Source: Turritopsis dohrnii (taxonomy: Eukaryota; Cnidaria; Hydrozoa; Anthoathecata; Oceaniidae). Taken from it: a stretch of 64,000 bases of DNA. The translations under genes were made by a program, and so were the position numbers. Below are positions 31,600-42,874 of this stretch, piece by piece. The stretch spans positions 1 through 64,000 of the forward strand of contig BQMF02000099.1 of the NCBI GenBank assembly GCA_027922465.2. The letters are read 5' to 3'. Each line of letters opens with the position of its first letter. The stretch's first letter is position 1. The notes under the pieces are model-generated. The model ran no database searches. It was not told the DNA's origin and was given only the letters and a program-made list of their open reading frames with translations.

Positions 31600-32180
31600 T
31601 TAGTATGGTCGTTCTATATTTTATTCTTTTTCAAGTAATATTTCGACCTCTTTTGACAAGGTCATCATCAGACTAATATAATTGAAACCATTACAAAGCG
31701 AATTAACGTCTCACATTTGACGTCAGAATTAATACAATGCAGCAATTAATATAAAGAATTATTCAGAAGGTAAGAGAACATTGGTTTCCAGAATGTCGTC
31801 GTCACATACTGACCATCGTCCTGGTTCAGGCCATGTTCACTACGTGGCGGCGTTTCCCGGAACTGAATTTCCAATGCTTCTCTTACCTTACGGTCGAATT
31901 TTCTTTCTTCCATTTTGATGGTGGAGGTGCTTTCCCAGTCGAATCCTCGCTTACATGTTTTTGCATGTAAGGACACCCCTGAAGAGTCCCATTTTTCGTC
32001 TCTGATTGATTTCTTGTGTTGTTCCATTCGAGTGGAAACTTTGAGCATGCTTTCACCGACGTATTGTTTTTGGCAATTGCATTTCACCATGTAGACTCCG
32101 GGTTGACTATTTTTTGGTAGTTTACTTTTATTACTTGAAGTGAGAGGTGTTTTAAGGTTAGTTGGACTTTTGACCGTTTT
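31600..32180 (-). mobile_element. Penelope-like element, C-terminal GIY-YIG endonuclease part
   Basis: The minus-strand frame around 32090-31746 reads GVYMVKCNCQKQYVGES at its start, the GIY-YIG motif in Penelope form with its Cys pair, followed by RMEQHKKSI and the downstream SLHAKTCKRGFDWEST block. The 3' side at 31600-31680 carries the charged coding or UTR stretch usual after the endonuclease. The RT part is absent, so this is a 5'-truncated copy, in opposite orientation to the relic at 28.7 kb and therefore a separate insertion. Confidence 0.7.
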
Positions 32181-32555
32181 ATAACCATGCTTTTTAAAAG
32201 TTATAAAATTATAAAACTGTTTTTATAATTTTCATCATTATTAAAACAATCTTGATCCCTATACAAATATCTCGTCGGCATAACAAGATCATAACTAGAT
32301 CATACGGATACTATGTTGCGTTTTATATTGTAAAATTTGATAGATGTTGAAGAAAATTGAAAAGAAGTTACATTAAGTGAGTAAAATCTGCAATTTTTTT
32401 ACCCCCGGTTGGGCAATGTTTCAAATTTGCAACAAATAGAAAATTGGCAAAAAAAATTATAAGTATCATATTTTTTCATTTGCTGCCCACTAACTGACAC
32501 CAAAGGCATCATAAAAACATAAAATTAAAATTTTTATATCATTGCTAGTATGGTT

Positions 32556-32572
32556 GCCCCATAAAGGGTTAA
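32556..32572 (-). promoter_or_regulatory. Candidate piggyBac terminus with TTAA
   Basis: GCCCCATAAAGGG is followed directly by TTAA (32569-32572). Read inward this is a CCCTTTATGGGGC-type end, as expected for piggyBac termini at their TTAA target. It would be the right end of the element at 30-31.5 kb. No matching left end was found. Confidence 0.3.
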
Positions 32573-32912
32573 TGCTGTAAACCCTAAAATTTAATTTACA
32601 ATTGAATATGATGAAAATGATGGATTCCCTTCTTAGATACTCTAGTGACTAGTAATGACGGTAATACGTCAGTATCAGTATTATAAGAAATCCATTGATA
32701 CTGATGAATATCTTAACTAGCTACAATTCAAATCATCAATTGTCCTGTAAGGAAGGTGTAGTGTCCTCATTGTTAGATAGAGCGGTTACATAGTTAGTGG
32801 AGAAAATGACCAAAACAAAACAAAATCAAAATCAACAATAGAGGCGGTAGAATTATGGATATAGAGGATGATACAATAGCAACGGTGTCAATGTCTTATA
32901 TAGACAAGTAAT

Positions 32913-33912
32913 ATTACTAGCATGTAGCTTTAGCTAAAAATGCCCCCGTGCTCAAGCATTCCAATTTGTACACACAGCAAGCTATACATTGCAAGCTATA
33001 CAACGGAAACAAAAACAAAGAAAACTTTTGTTACTTTTTGTTATATCTTAGTCCTATGTCACACTGTTACCTTTCAAAAAGTGTAATTAAGGCTTAACAA
33101 GTAATATCAGAAAGTATTGCTACAAACAAAAGAAATGTGCGAACTGAAACCATGGATACGTATTTTATAATCAAAATAAGATAAACATTTGTTAAAGAAA
33201 TTCTGTAAGAACCAAAAGAAAGAAAAAAAAACTTTTTAAAAAAAAATTAAAGCAAAAAATACATTAGAAAACTGCCTTTCAAACTTTGATTCGAAACAAG
33301 AAATAGCCAAAGTTTACATAAAAAACAAGAAAAGGTTTTATTGATCATGATCACACAAGGTTTGGAGGACATAAAAAGGAAGGAAAACACGAAGAACGAC
33401 AATTGGTAGACTGTCTTGCATACACAGATATCCAATTAAAATCTTTTTAAGGCAAGATCCGCCAAAAATCAGTGCATTGAATAAAATTTATCGAATGAAA
33501 GATTTAGAGCTAAAACATATATACAAAAATAAAATGTTGTTGGCAAAATTTCAGATTTCAAGCTGTGCTTCAAAATCCTAGTCGTTCACTGCACTAAAAC
33601 AACACAAAAGTAATATGAAAAATGTCTTAGCAATTTTATCATACGAACTTCCTAAATAACATAGTATAAATAATAATAAATTAGGAAAGAGATGCGAAAA
33701 AACATTCCACTTACAGTACCATGCTTTGAAACGGGAAAAAAGCAAAGTCAGCTAATAATTGTATACCACCGTGTAACGTCAACACGAAAGTTGGAAGATG
33801 ATGATGATGATGATGATGATGATGAAGAACAAAATCGGAAACTGACATTCGCCTATCTCGTGAAACTACTATGCCTCCTCGCTCGCTTACGCTCGCTGCG
33901 GGGGCAATTATT
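32913..33912. repeat. 1.0-kb tandem duplication, unit 1
   Basis: Nearly identical to 33913-34912 in direct orientation. One single-base indel (near 33100) and one substitution (near 33632) were noted, plus a shorter (GAT)n run in unit 2. The unit contains no gene. A 62-codon minus-strand frame is identical in both units only because the DNA is. Confidence 0.9.
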
Positions 33913-34912
33913 ATTACTAGCATGTAGCTTTAGCTAAAAATGCCCCCGTGCTCAAGCATTCCAATTTGTACACACAGCAAGCTATACATTGCAAGCTATA
34001 CAACGGAAACAAAAACAAAGAAAACTTTTGTTACTTTTTGTTATATCTTAGTCCTATGTCACACTGTTACCTTTCAAAAAGTGTAATTAAGGCTTAACAA
34101 GTAATATCAGAAAGTATTGGCTACAAACAAAAGAAATGTGCGAACTGAAACCATGGATACGTATTTTATAATCAAAATAAGATAAACATTTGTTAAAGAA
34201 ATTCTGTAAGAACCAAAAGAAAGAAAAAAAAACTTTTTAAAAAAAAATTAAAGCAAAAAATACATTAGAAAACTGCCTTTCAAACTTTGATTCGAAACAA
34301 GAAATAGCCAAAGTTTACATAAAAAACAAGAAAAGGTTTTATTGATCATGATCACACAAGGTTTGGAGGACATAAAAAGGAAGGAAAACACGAAGAACGA
34401 CAATTGGTAGACTGTCTTGCATACACAGATATCCAATTAAAATCTTTTTAAGGCAAGATCCGCCAAAAATCAGTGCATTGAATAAAATTTATCGAATGAA
34501 AGATTTAGAGCTAAAACATATATACAAAAATAAAATGTTGTTGGCAAAATTTCAGATTTCAAGCTGTGCTTCAAAATCCTAGTCGTTCACTGCACTAAAA
34601 CAACACAAAAGTAATATGAAAAATGTCTTAGTAATTTTATCATACGAACTTCCTAAATAACATAGTATAAATAATAATAAATTAGGAAAGAGATGCGAAA
34701 AAACATTCCACTTACAGTACCATGCTTTGAAACGGGAAAAAAGCAAAGTCAGCTAATAATTGTATACCACCGTGTAACGTCAACACGAAAGTTGGAAGAT
34801 GATGATGATGATGATGATGATGAAGAACAAAATCGGAAACTGACATTCGCCTATCTCGTGAAACTACTATGCCTCCTCGCTCGCTTACGCTCGCTGCGGG
34901 GGCAATTATTAT
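33913..34912. repeat. 1.0-kb tandem duplication, unit 2
   Basis: Second unit, ending in GGGGGCAATTATT like unit 1. The (GAT)n tract at about 34798-34822 is shorter than that of unit 1 (33797-33825). Very high identity means a recent event or an assembly duplicate. Confidence 0.9.
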
Positions 34913-35096
34913 TATTATTATTTATTATTATTAAAACATTTATTCGGGTTCCATAAAATACAAATATGGTTCTTCACCCTAGAAATTAAAACAAATAAAT
35001 AAAAAAATGTAAACAATATTAAACAGTTATTGGACGAGATCGAATCCACTATGCAAAATATTGGGCGTGCATGGAAACAATATTGGACGAGGCGAA

Positions 35097-35329
35097 AGTA
35101 ATATATAATATACTGTTTTTATTATACCACTAGTAACACTAGTTTTTTACACTATTAATACTACATTATTACACGACAATTAATACACGACGTCAGATCT
35201 TGGGAGAGAAGCCATTGCATTGCAGTTTAACAGATACCTTATATGCAAAAATATTATGCTAGTGTTAAGCCAATCAGATTGCAGTATTAACTCGCGTGGT
35301 ATAATAAAAACAGTATATTATATATTACT
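35097..35329. mobile_element. 233-bp MITE with perfect 34-bp terminal inverted repeats
   Basis: Bases 35097-35130 are the exact reverse complement of 35296-35329 (34 of 34). The ends begin AGTAATATATAATATACTG. The interior is non-coding. No clear target-site duplication was found in the flanks, so the true ends may lie a few bases inside. Confidence 0.85.
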
Positions 35330-35559
35330 ATATTTAAAAACTTCATTATATATACACTAAAAACTAATAAATAACTTTAAAAGCAAAAGGTCTGGGAAAA
35401 AAAAATGAATTGGTTAGGTAAATCAAAATGGGAAAATGATATACTTTGTTGAGTTCTTAAAGTACATTAAATAAGGCCTATGTTGCACCCAAAAAATACA
35501 CTATGTAGTTTACTGGTTAAATCAAAAGATAGAAAATGTCTTGGAGGTCAGTGTAATAT

Positions 35560-35830
35560 TGAAATCTCTTGAAAGGATTGTAATGCTGTGTACATCAGAG
35601 AAAGAAAACAAAAGTTCAAACAACGTGCAAACGATAATTGGAATAAAGATCATACTATAGACTAGGAAAATAAGAAGGTCATAGACTGACAAAGCTGTTG
35701 GACAGCCAGGAAGGTGAAAGAAACAATAAATAGCATTGATCGAAAGACCAATATTAACCGCATCTCATACAAATTCCCTGAGATATGCTTCCAGCATTAC
35801 AAAAAGTGAACGTTAAGATAGATAATTTTA
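35560..35830 (+). mobile_element. Penelope-like element, GIY-YIG fragment
   Basis: The plus strand spells CNAVYIRE, the GIY-YIG motif region, followed by NWNKDHTID, a VID block, and RISYKFPEI as in Penelope C-termini. Frames are broken by several stops. About 270 bases remain. Confidence 0.55.
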
Positions 35831-36630
35831 ATTATTGTAATTAGTATTTAATTAGTGATTCGGATCCTATAATTATCATTTCGAACATACTTTAGTCAAA
35901 AAAGAATTTCAAACTTGTCCTGTCAATGACAGTTGTAGCTGTTGAAACATAGCCAAAACAAACTCGTTAGCTCATGACATGTAAACTCTAATTTATTCAA
36001 GCTTTCCCATTTTCCAAAACTCGAACACGCGTAGCTTATGTAGTTTTTATCCATGGACAAGTACACAAGTTCATATAATTTCATGGGAACACTTCCAGAC
36101 ATGGAGCTATTTATATCTCGGTCTAGCTACTTTCAATTTGCCACAGAAGATAAGGCCTATTCCATTATTATCTTAAGTTACCAAAACAAAATTTGAATTG
36201 TCTTAAATGATTAAAGCACCACTTATTATGGTAACATGCCAGTTAAACATCTGTTTTCCAATGAAAAAACAAGTCATAAATTTGTTGAACAAAAAGCAAA
36301 AATGGCCCTTATGTAAACCTACAAATGAAAGGAAGTGAAAAGGAGCAAAAAAATTATTCCTTTTTGTTCAAGGAACTTGTGTGTGATCCAAGTCATGGCA
36401 ATCAGTGAAATAAAATTTATTTAGCCAGACAGGCATCTTATGACTATAAATTATCACTTTCAAAGTCTAGTCACAGACTTTAATGCAATAAGAAAATGTT
36501 TGATTCAGGGGATGAACCTTAGCATTTTTTTATGTAAAAAAGACTTCTACACTTGATGACAAACCAGTAATGAAAATCAAAATGTTAAATTCATTTGTTT
36601 TAGTGAAACAAGTTTGATATAAAGCAGAAT
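35831..36630. other. Spacer, no gene seen
   Basis: AT-rich DNA, probably including 3' UTR of the Penelope fragment up to about 35960. No coding evidence. Confidence 0.4.
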
Positions 36631-36639
36631 CTGTTTGTC

Positions 36640-36905
36640 TACCGACTGGTAGCCTTGTGGTAGAGTGCTCGCTTCCTGTTCGGGAGGTCGCGGGTTCAAT
36701 CCCCGACCGCGTCATGCCAGTGACTATAACAGTGTGAATCACTCCTCTCTGCTTAGCACTCAGCAAGAGAGTAGGAATGATGTCTAGGGTGGTTGTCTAG
36801 TTGAGCGGTTTCTGTCATTACAGCTTCCGTAGCCCAAATGGGGGCTTTAAATTCTTTAGGACCTCCTTCGCAGGACCCTTATTGATAACAGTATCATGAT
36901 GATGT
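36640..36905 (+). mobile_element. tRNA-derived SINE
   Basis: The head (about 36645-36712) has an A-box-like TAGCCTTGTGGTAGAGTG and a B-box GGTTCAATCC with a paired T-arm (CGGG with CCCG) and a five-pair anticodon stem. The acceptor stem does not pair through its full length, so it is not a true tRNA gene. A body of about 190 bases follows and ends in a short ATG repeat. Confidence 0.65.
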
Positions 36906-37240
36906 AATATCGAAAAGCATCTCCATTATTTAAGACTTGTTTTATTCTTAATTTATTTTACAAAAATCAAAATCCTTTTATTGATTAGCTTTGTTGTTAT
37001 AAACTAAGAACTGGATGCTGATAAGTTCATCTGACTGCCACACAATTAAAGTCAAGCATAAAGATTTATATCTTCACAAGGTGAAAAGATCAACAACTCA
37101 ACAAAGGCACAAATAAAAAAAATTCAATCAATATCAATTTTTTGTACATATAAAAACATTCAGGGGGTTGAATTGTCAAAAAATAGGCCCTTGTTGAATT
37201 CTTATTGTTACGCTTAAAACTATACCAGCCGTATTACTTA

Positions 37241-37435
37241 AGCTTGGTTTCCAATAAAATTATTTTTGTTGCGCAACCGTTTTGCAGCACTTTGTTGTGC
37301 AACAAGTGTTGGAAATTGTTGCAGAGATAGATTTATTTCTATCTCTGCAACAGGTGTTGTACAACATATCTTTTGTTCTGAAAAACGGTTGCACAACCGT
37401 TGTGCAACAAAAATAATTTTATTGGAAACCAAGCT
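37241..37435. mobile_element. 195-bp foldback MITE with TTA target duplication (Harbinger-type)
   Basis: Nearly the whole element is an inverted repeat. Ends start AGCTTGGTTTCCAATAAAAT on each strand, and the centre (GTTGCAGAGATAG with its complement) also pairs. TTA flanks both sides (37238-37240 and 37436-37438), as in PIF/Harbinger insertions. A truncated relative lies at 58573-58650. Confidence 0.85.
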
Positions 37436-37439
37436 TTAT

Positions 37440-37832
37440 AGTGCGTTTATATGAGAGCTGTATTGAACTCAAACCGGTTTGAAATTTCTCAGTACGGGTA
37501 CAAACATTTTCTGCACATAATGGAATAAATTAGCACATTCTGCATTTTTATTTCATATGTGTCAGCAAAATTTAATTAATATGCTCATGCTTTTTAACAC
37601 ATATGATAAAACAATGAAATGTGAAAACTTTCATACCTTTCCAGGCCGTATTGAAATTTCAAACCTACTTCAGAAGTAGGTTTAAAATCATCACTGCTAA
37701 AATTTCATGTAAAAATCGTTGAAAGTTTGACCAGGAACCGTACTGAAATAAGAACCTGCATCGAAACTCGTAATGGGAGGATTGAAATTTCAGACAGGTT
37801 TGAGTTCAGTACGGCGCTCATTCAAACGCACT
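37440..37832. mobile_element. 393-bp MITE with about 50-bp terminal inverted repeats
   Basis: The left end starts AGTGCGTTTATATGAG at 37440. The right end, read on the minus strand from 37832, starts AGTGCGTTTGAATGAG. The match continues with a few mismatches for about 50 bases (TTGAACTCAAACC). An internal palindrome around ACCTACTTC / GAAGTAGGT lies at about 37663-37682. It lies only four bases from the Harbinger-type MITE. No coding. Confidence 0.8.
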
Positions 37833-37914
37833 CTTAGATACAAAAGACTAAAAAAAATCAAGTTATCAAAAAGTTTTCTGTTCATCGTAGTAACATCAAC
37901 AATATGCCTTTTAA

Positions 37915-39300
37915 ATAAAACAAGATGCCCTTACGGGCAGAAAGATTTCTGCAAAATCAGTTGAAAAATGAAAATATGAAAAATGAAATACTATAATAGC
38001 ATTCTTGAAACTTGAATGATTTTGAATCATTGAATGGTTGAATAATTTCTACAATATATTACATTCCTAATTACATGCTTCTCAGGACATTTTGAAGGCA
38101 TAATTGACACAATGAGAAACTTTATTATAACGTATATATATATATACTGCCAATAAACTGAACAACATGTTCGTTGATAGAAAATCATATAAAAGATACA
38201 TGGATCCTATCAGATATCTTAATGAATATGATCATAACTCATAAACTCAAAACATTTTTTAAAGAAAATACAAATTTTGGTCATGCAAAATACATTTATA
38301 TCAACTAAAATCAACATACATATAGTTAACTCATATCAGAAATTTCAGTTTTAGTTTGATTAACAATATGGCATGCACTTATATTCTTGATCTAAGTTGA
38401 AATTCATGATCACTTTAAAAAAAATCTTTAGGAAATTTAAGAAAGGTTGAGTGATTTTTACAACAAAACATTACATTTCTCATTACATTCATATGCACCC
38501 AAAGGCATTGCAAAACTGTAATTGACACTACGCGAAACTTCATTGCATATACGTATACACCACCGATAAACTTGATTGCATCTGAATGACATAAAACATC
38601 CCTTCTTTTGGGAGTACAAAATCAGCTTATGTTTATATTGATATTTTCAGATGTCACACAGTGACTACGTACGTAAATCATAAACTTTAAACATTTGATA
38701 TGTACTATCAATCTCCTTAATTACAAACGTAATTCCCAATATTGCAAACACAAAAACCAAAGAAAGATTTTGATCATTTAAAAAATAAACCTATGCATGC
38801 TCTAAACTTCTAGGTCACCACACACAACACACACACATATTTATATAACTGAAAGGAAAATTTTGGGTTGTTACATGATTTGCTGTGTATTGAGTTTACA
38901 GGCACTTGGAAGATGTTTGAATTTGCTACTATATTTAGGAAAGCCATTTGTAATAAAGGACATTGACGATATATAAAACTTAAAAACAAATCAAACATTA
39001 AAACATTAAAAAATTATCATCAAACATTAAAATATTACATTAAAGCATCAGTAGACCCACATTTTTTATGTTGGAGCTGAGGAGGACTCTAAGCTGAGCT
39101 TCAGTATCCACAGCTTAAAAAGAATAACAGCCCATACATGAAACAAACGAAGATGTTTTGTGTTTTCACTAAAAACAAACAACAAATGTATAACTTTCTC
39201 ACTCTTCTGTTTACAAAATGTTGAAATCTTCTTTAGAAAAGAATGATCACAGTTCAAAATAATTCGAAGTTTCTTCTATAGATTTTGTTTTCCTCTTAAA
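37915..39300 (-). repeat. Old interspersed repeat, copy 1 (partner 42875-44030)
   Basis: Begins, read on the plus strand, with AACAAG and the hairpin (GCCC, TTAC, GGGC), that is, a 3' terminal signature on the minus strand. Inside, a block of roughly 430 bases recurs with divergence (about 38000 and 38430), recognisable by AATTGACAC, then GAAACTT, then CAATAAACT-like motifs. The far part (38800-39250) matches 43600-43960. Non-coding. Confidence 0.6.
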
Positions 39301-40039
39301 GCTTACCTCCCACACAAAATCATTATAAAATACATTAAACATACATCAAATATAGTTTCGGAATTTGATATTCTTTCCGTTAATTAAGAATATCTCACCG
39401 AAATAAAAAGCAAAACATAGTTCAATAATTCAAGTTTTATCGTACTGGCCGCCATATTTTTGTAAAGATTTCAAAAATACAGTGAAACGAGTTTTCTCGG
39501 AAATTAAATGGTGACGTCAGACCGGTAACAAATCATTGACCGGCTTTTGCGATTAAGTTAATAATCATTTATTTTTGCTATTCCCCCGGGAATGTTAGTT
39601 TAACATTTCTTCAGTTCAAAAGCAATTTTATGCTCAAAGTGTAGAACAATTTGTTATACGCCACAAACATTTTTTTTCTAAGTTTGAATTACAAAAATTC
39701 TTATTCAAACGAGTGTACTTTGTACTATTTTCAATGATTGTTTCGCTTCCTGGGCGATCTGCTGGTCGCACAGTTTCCTGTCTTCGTTTCAAACTGCGGT
39801 TTCTTTCGGATGATACTTTTTTATCAACACTGACCTGAAATATGCGTTCTCAGCAATATCTTTCATGAATTGATAGCTTTTAGCCTTTTTCACTTTCGTT
39901 GCCGTAAATTTTTTTGTTCGTTTGTTCCACGCTATTTTGAAACGTGGAACTATTTTTCCTTCTTTCAACGTTGTTGCCTTGACAAAAAAAAAAATAAATA
40001 AATAAAAATAATTTGTTCTTTTGATTTGTTTGATTTGTT
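39301..40039. other. Spacer, no gene seen
   Basis: AT-rich DNA between the old repeat and the second Helentron-like element. No coding or RNA evidence. Confidence 0.4.
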
Positions 40040-40572
40040 GGTCAGCGCGGCAGCAGCTGATCTTTCATTAGCATTTGTGTTCGTCCGTCCGTCCGTCTGT
40101 AAGTCCATAAATTTTTGTCCCCAGTTGTAGGCTGATACCACTAAGAACACAAGACTTAATTCTAAGGCTGGAATAGAGGCTATTTGTTGATTGTGGCTTA
40201 ATTAAGAAGTGCTTATTGATTAATAATTACAACTACTTTATCAGGGTGAGTGCGGCCTCCACAAAAATAAAGAGGAGTTCACGTTTCTGGAAACACAGAT
40301 TTATAATGCTTATCAGGAGGGAAGCAATGCAATTCTCAATATTATGATCGTTATAAGTGATATTGTGATTATACTGCTGAGTTTCCTTGCTAGCTACTTA
40401 TTTCTGATTTTGTGTTTTGTGTTATTAAATTGGTCAGGAGATATGAGAGCTCTGCTACCTCCAAGCCAAGCAAGGGCCTATTATGTTATGATGCATTCCA
40501 TTACATAATGTCGATGTTATTTTTTGTAATCTGTTATATAGTTACATCCGTCAACTTAGAAGAGTTTTCAAT

Positions 40573-40599
40573 GTGTGTGTGTGTGTGTGTGTGTGTAGA
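40573..40599. repeat. (TG)n microsatellite
   Basis: Run of TG dinucleotides inside the second Helentron-like element. Confidence 0.9.
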
Positions 40600-41129
40600 A
40601 ATATATAGTCACCCAAACAGACAACATCTCCCAATTCATTTTTTTAAATCGAAAGCTTTTGCAAATTTGTTGTTGTTTTTTATGTTTTATTCTGTTTATC
40701 TGCTTGGCCAGCAATCTCTTATTTTCTTATTCTCAAATAATAAGCAGTTGTTTTGCTTACTTTTTTATTTTCAATGAAGTACAACAAAAATGTGTGAAAG
40801 ACACATTGTCACGTATACGAACACAGTATTTTTTAATTTAAATTTTTAATGATCTACAGTCATTCCTTTTTGGAATCATCTGCACAGGGAGAGGTTTACT
40901 TTTGAACTTTTTGTAATCATATAACACAAGGTCTGCATAAAATCTTTTGAAGTATATATACTCAAAAACAGCTTATTTGAAGACTAAGTTACTTTAGAGA
41001 GAACCTCTACATGAAAGTCTTTTTTATATAAAATTAATTTTACATATTCAGGTATATACAAATAAGACATTAAATAATATTCGAGTGAATGCTTCGTATC
41101 TTTAATTTCTTTGATAAAGTATATGTGAA

Positions 41130-41697
41130 AAATAGACGAGACTTTTGTTTAAAATAGCAAAAGCTTTTCGATTAAAATCATCTTCAGTGCATAAAAACAT
41201 ATAAACAAGTGAGTTGAAATTTTTACAAGTGAAGGCATATATACAATTTTAAAATGAGAAATCACGGCAATAATCAGTGGTAATAATCACATGACAATTG
41301 TCACAATTTTCCATTGTTTGTCAAACTCTAGGTGATTCCATTCCGAAATAGGCATAAACTTTTAGCAACGAGTTGATTGTTTAATGTAGGTTTGTGAATA
41401 GCAATTAATGAGCCTTCAAGATTTTTACGTTCTGTTGTTTTGGGGATCAGCCATTAATATTTTCCAGGTGAAATTATGTTGATCGTTTTCTTGTAAATGC
41501 TTAGAAGGCTCGGAATTTCCAGTACCAGAATTGTGCTCTTTCCATCTCACTGCCACATTACTAACAGTCTCACCTATGTTCGTTTGGCCACAGGAGCATT
41601 TACCAGAGTAAATTTTACACGCTGGGTGCGGATTATTCTTTGATAAAGATTTTATTGAATTAAGTTTTGTTCTAATGATGCTGGTATATGCAATCAA
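41130..41697 (-). mobile_element. Penelope-like element, GIY-YIG fragment
   Basis: The minus-strand frame 41697-41425 contains YSGKCSCGQTNIGET (a GIY-YIG core in which the usual Tyr is Asn), VAVRWKEH, SKHLQEND and HNFTWKIL, all typical of Penelope endonuclease domains. The following stretch to about 41130 matches the usual 3' region. No RT part is present, so the copy is 5'-truncated and the altered motif makes activity unlikely. Confidence 0.7.
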
Positions 41698-42874
41698 TTT
41701 TGAGAGGTACCTGTCTGCTTTTTCAACTGGAATGTGTTATTCTCTGAATCGCTGCCACTATTTTGACCTTACCGCTGCAAAAGTGTTTTTCGATTTTGGC
41801 TCACAGTCCAACATATTTCAACTTTGCTGAAATCACTAACTTTCAGGCCTCATCTCCTGTTGTTTCTATTAGTTTTATGTGTAGACATTAATGGTGCATT
41901 CATAAGTATTTGAGTGAATGTGTTGATATTTAATATCTATGATTGTTTTGAATTAAATTTTACTACAATGTTATATTGCTTCATGAACTCAATATCTGTT
42001 TCACATTTGAACTGGGGTTTCTTTATCACTGTCACACTAGTTTGTATCTCAAAAATTCCTATTTCGAGCTTCCTGGTGAGCAAAAAGGTTTTCGATTTTG
42101 CTTTACAGTCCATCACTCTTCAACGTTCCTGAAAGCGCTGACCTTCAGGCCTCAGGGCCTCTTGTTCTTTTTTGCAAGGCAGTACTTGTTCGGGTTTCTG
42201 ATGAACACCAAGGAAACTTGGTTGGTATAGTGCCCGTAAGCAGAAGTCGTGGTAATTTGATACGTTATTCAAATCATGTCATTAGGGCTTTAAAGTATTA
42301 AGACACAATTGTTGATGTAAGCAGCTTACATTTTTATATTTAGATTTGTTTCACGAATAGAAAGTGTGTATCGATCTTTGCAACAGAAGATGAGTTAAGA
42401 ATTTTCAAGAGATTAGTGAGCTTTTTTTTCAGAAGAGTAAAGGTTTATAGGGGGTCTGCATCTTTTCCTATACTTTCAAAAATCAGTCCGCAAATTTGTT
42501 ACCGCTCTGACGTCATCATTTCCTGCGAAGTTTCGATCAGTGTTTTCAAGATGGCGACGTTGCTCACAATGTTGTTGTTGCGATTAAAAAATTATCTGTT
42601 TTGTTTGGTCATTTAGGCATACCTACTAGTGTTTTTATTAATGAATTCTGAGATAGTAGTTTATTTAGAATGTTTTGAGAGTAATTTATGTTTTTGTAGG
42701 AGGTAAGCTTTAAAATATGTATATGCTCTTAAAAATCCATTTAATATTGACCAAAGAAATTTGTAAATCTAAAAGGGTTTCTTCGCTGGGTGACATGCGT
42801 GGTGCACGACGTTTTGGTTTCATGTAAACGCACGCATGAATTTTCAAAAAACCGCTAGGTTTGGACAGTAAGAA

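Larger units (their letters stand above)
40040..42166 (+). mobile_element. Helentron-like (HINE-type) element, 2.1 kb
   Basis: The left end is GGTCAGCGC (40040-40048), followed by AGCTGATCTTTCATT and a (GTCC)n microsatellite (about 40083-40102), as in the 15.2-kb element. The right side has GCGCTGACC (42135-42143), a perfect 5-bp hairpin (AGGCC, loop TCAG, GGCCT, 42147-42160), then CTTGTT (42161-42166). Shared termini with the 3.9-kb element show one family. No Rep/helicase coding. A Penelope fragment and a decayed extra 3' end (41750-41860) lie inside. Confidence 0.65.

Noticed and set aside
33692..33937. Acidic poly-Asp protein, duplicated at 34693
   Set aside because: The Asp run is a GAT microsatellite and both copies exist because of the tandem DNA duplication.
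36645..36715. Functional tRNA gene
   Set aside because: A- and B-boxes and the T-arm are good, but the acceptor stem does not pair and a SINE-like body follows.
40412..40777. 121-codon hydrophobic frame
   Set aside because: It includes a TG microsatellite read as Cys-Val and has no conserved features.
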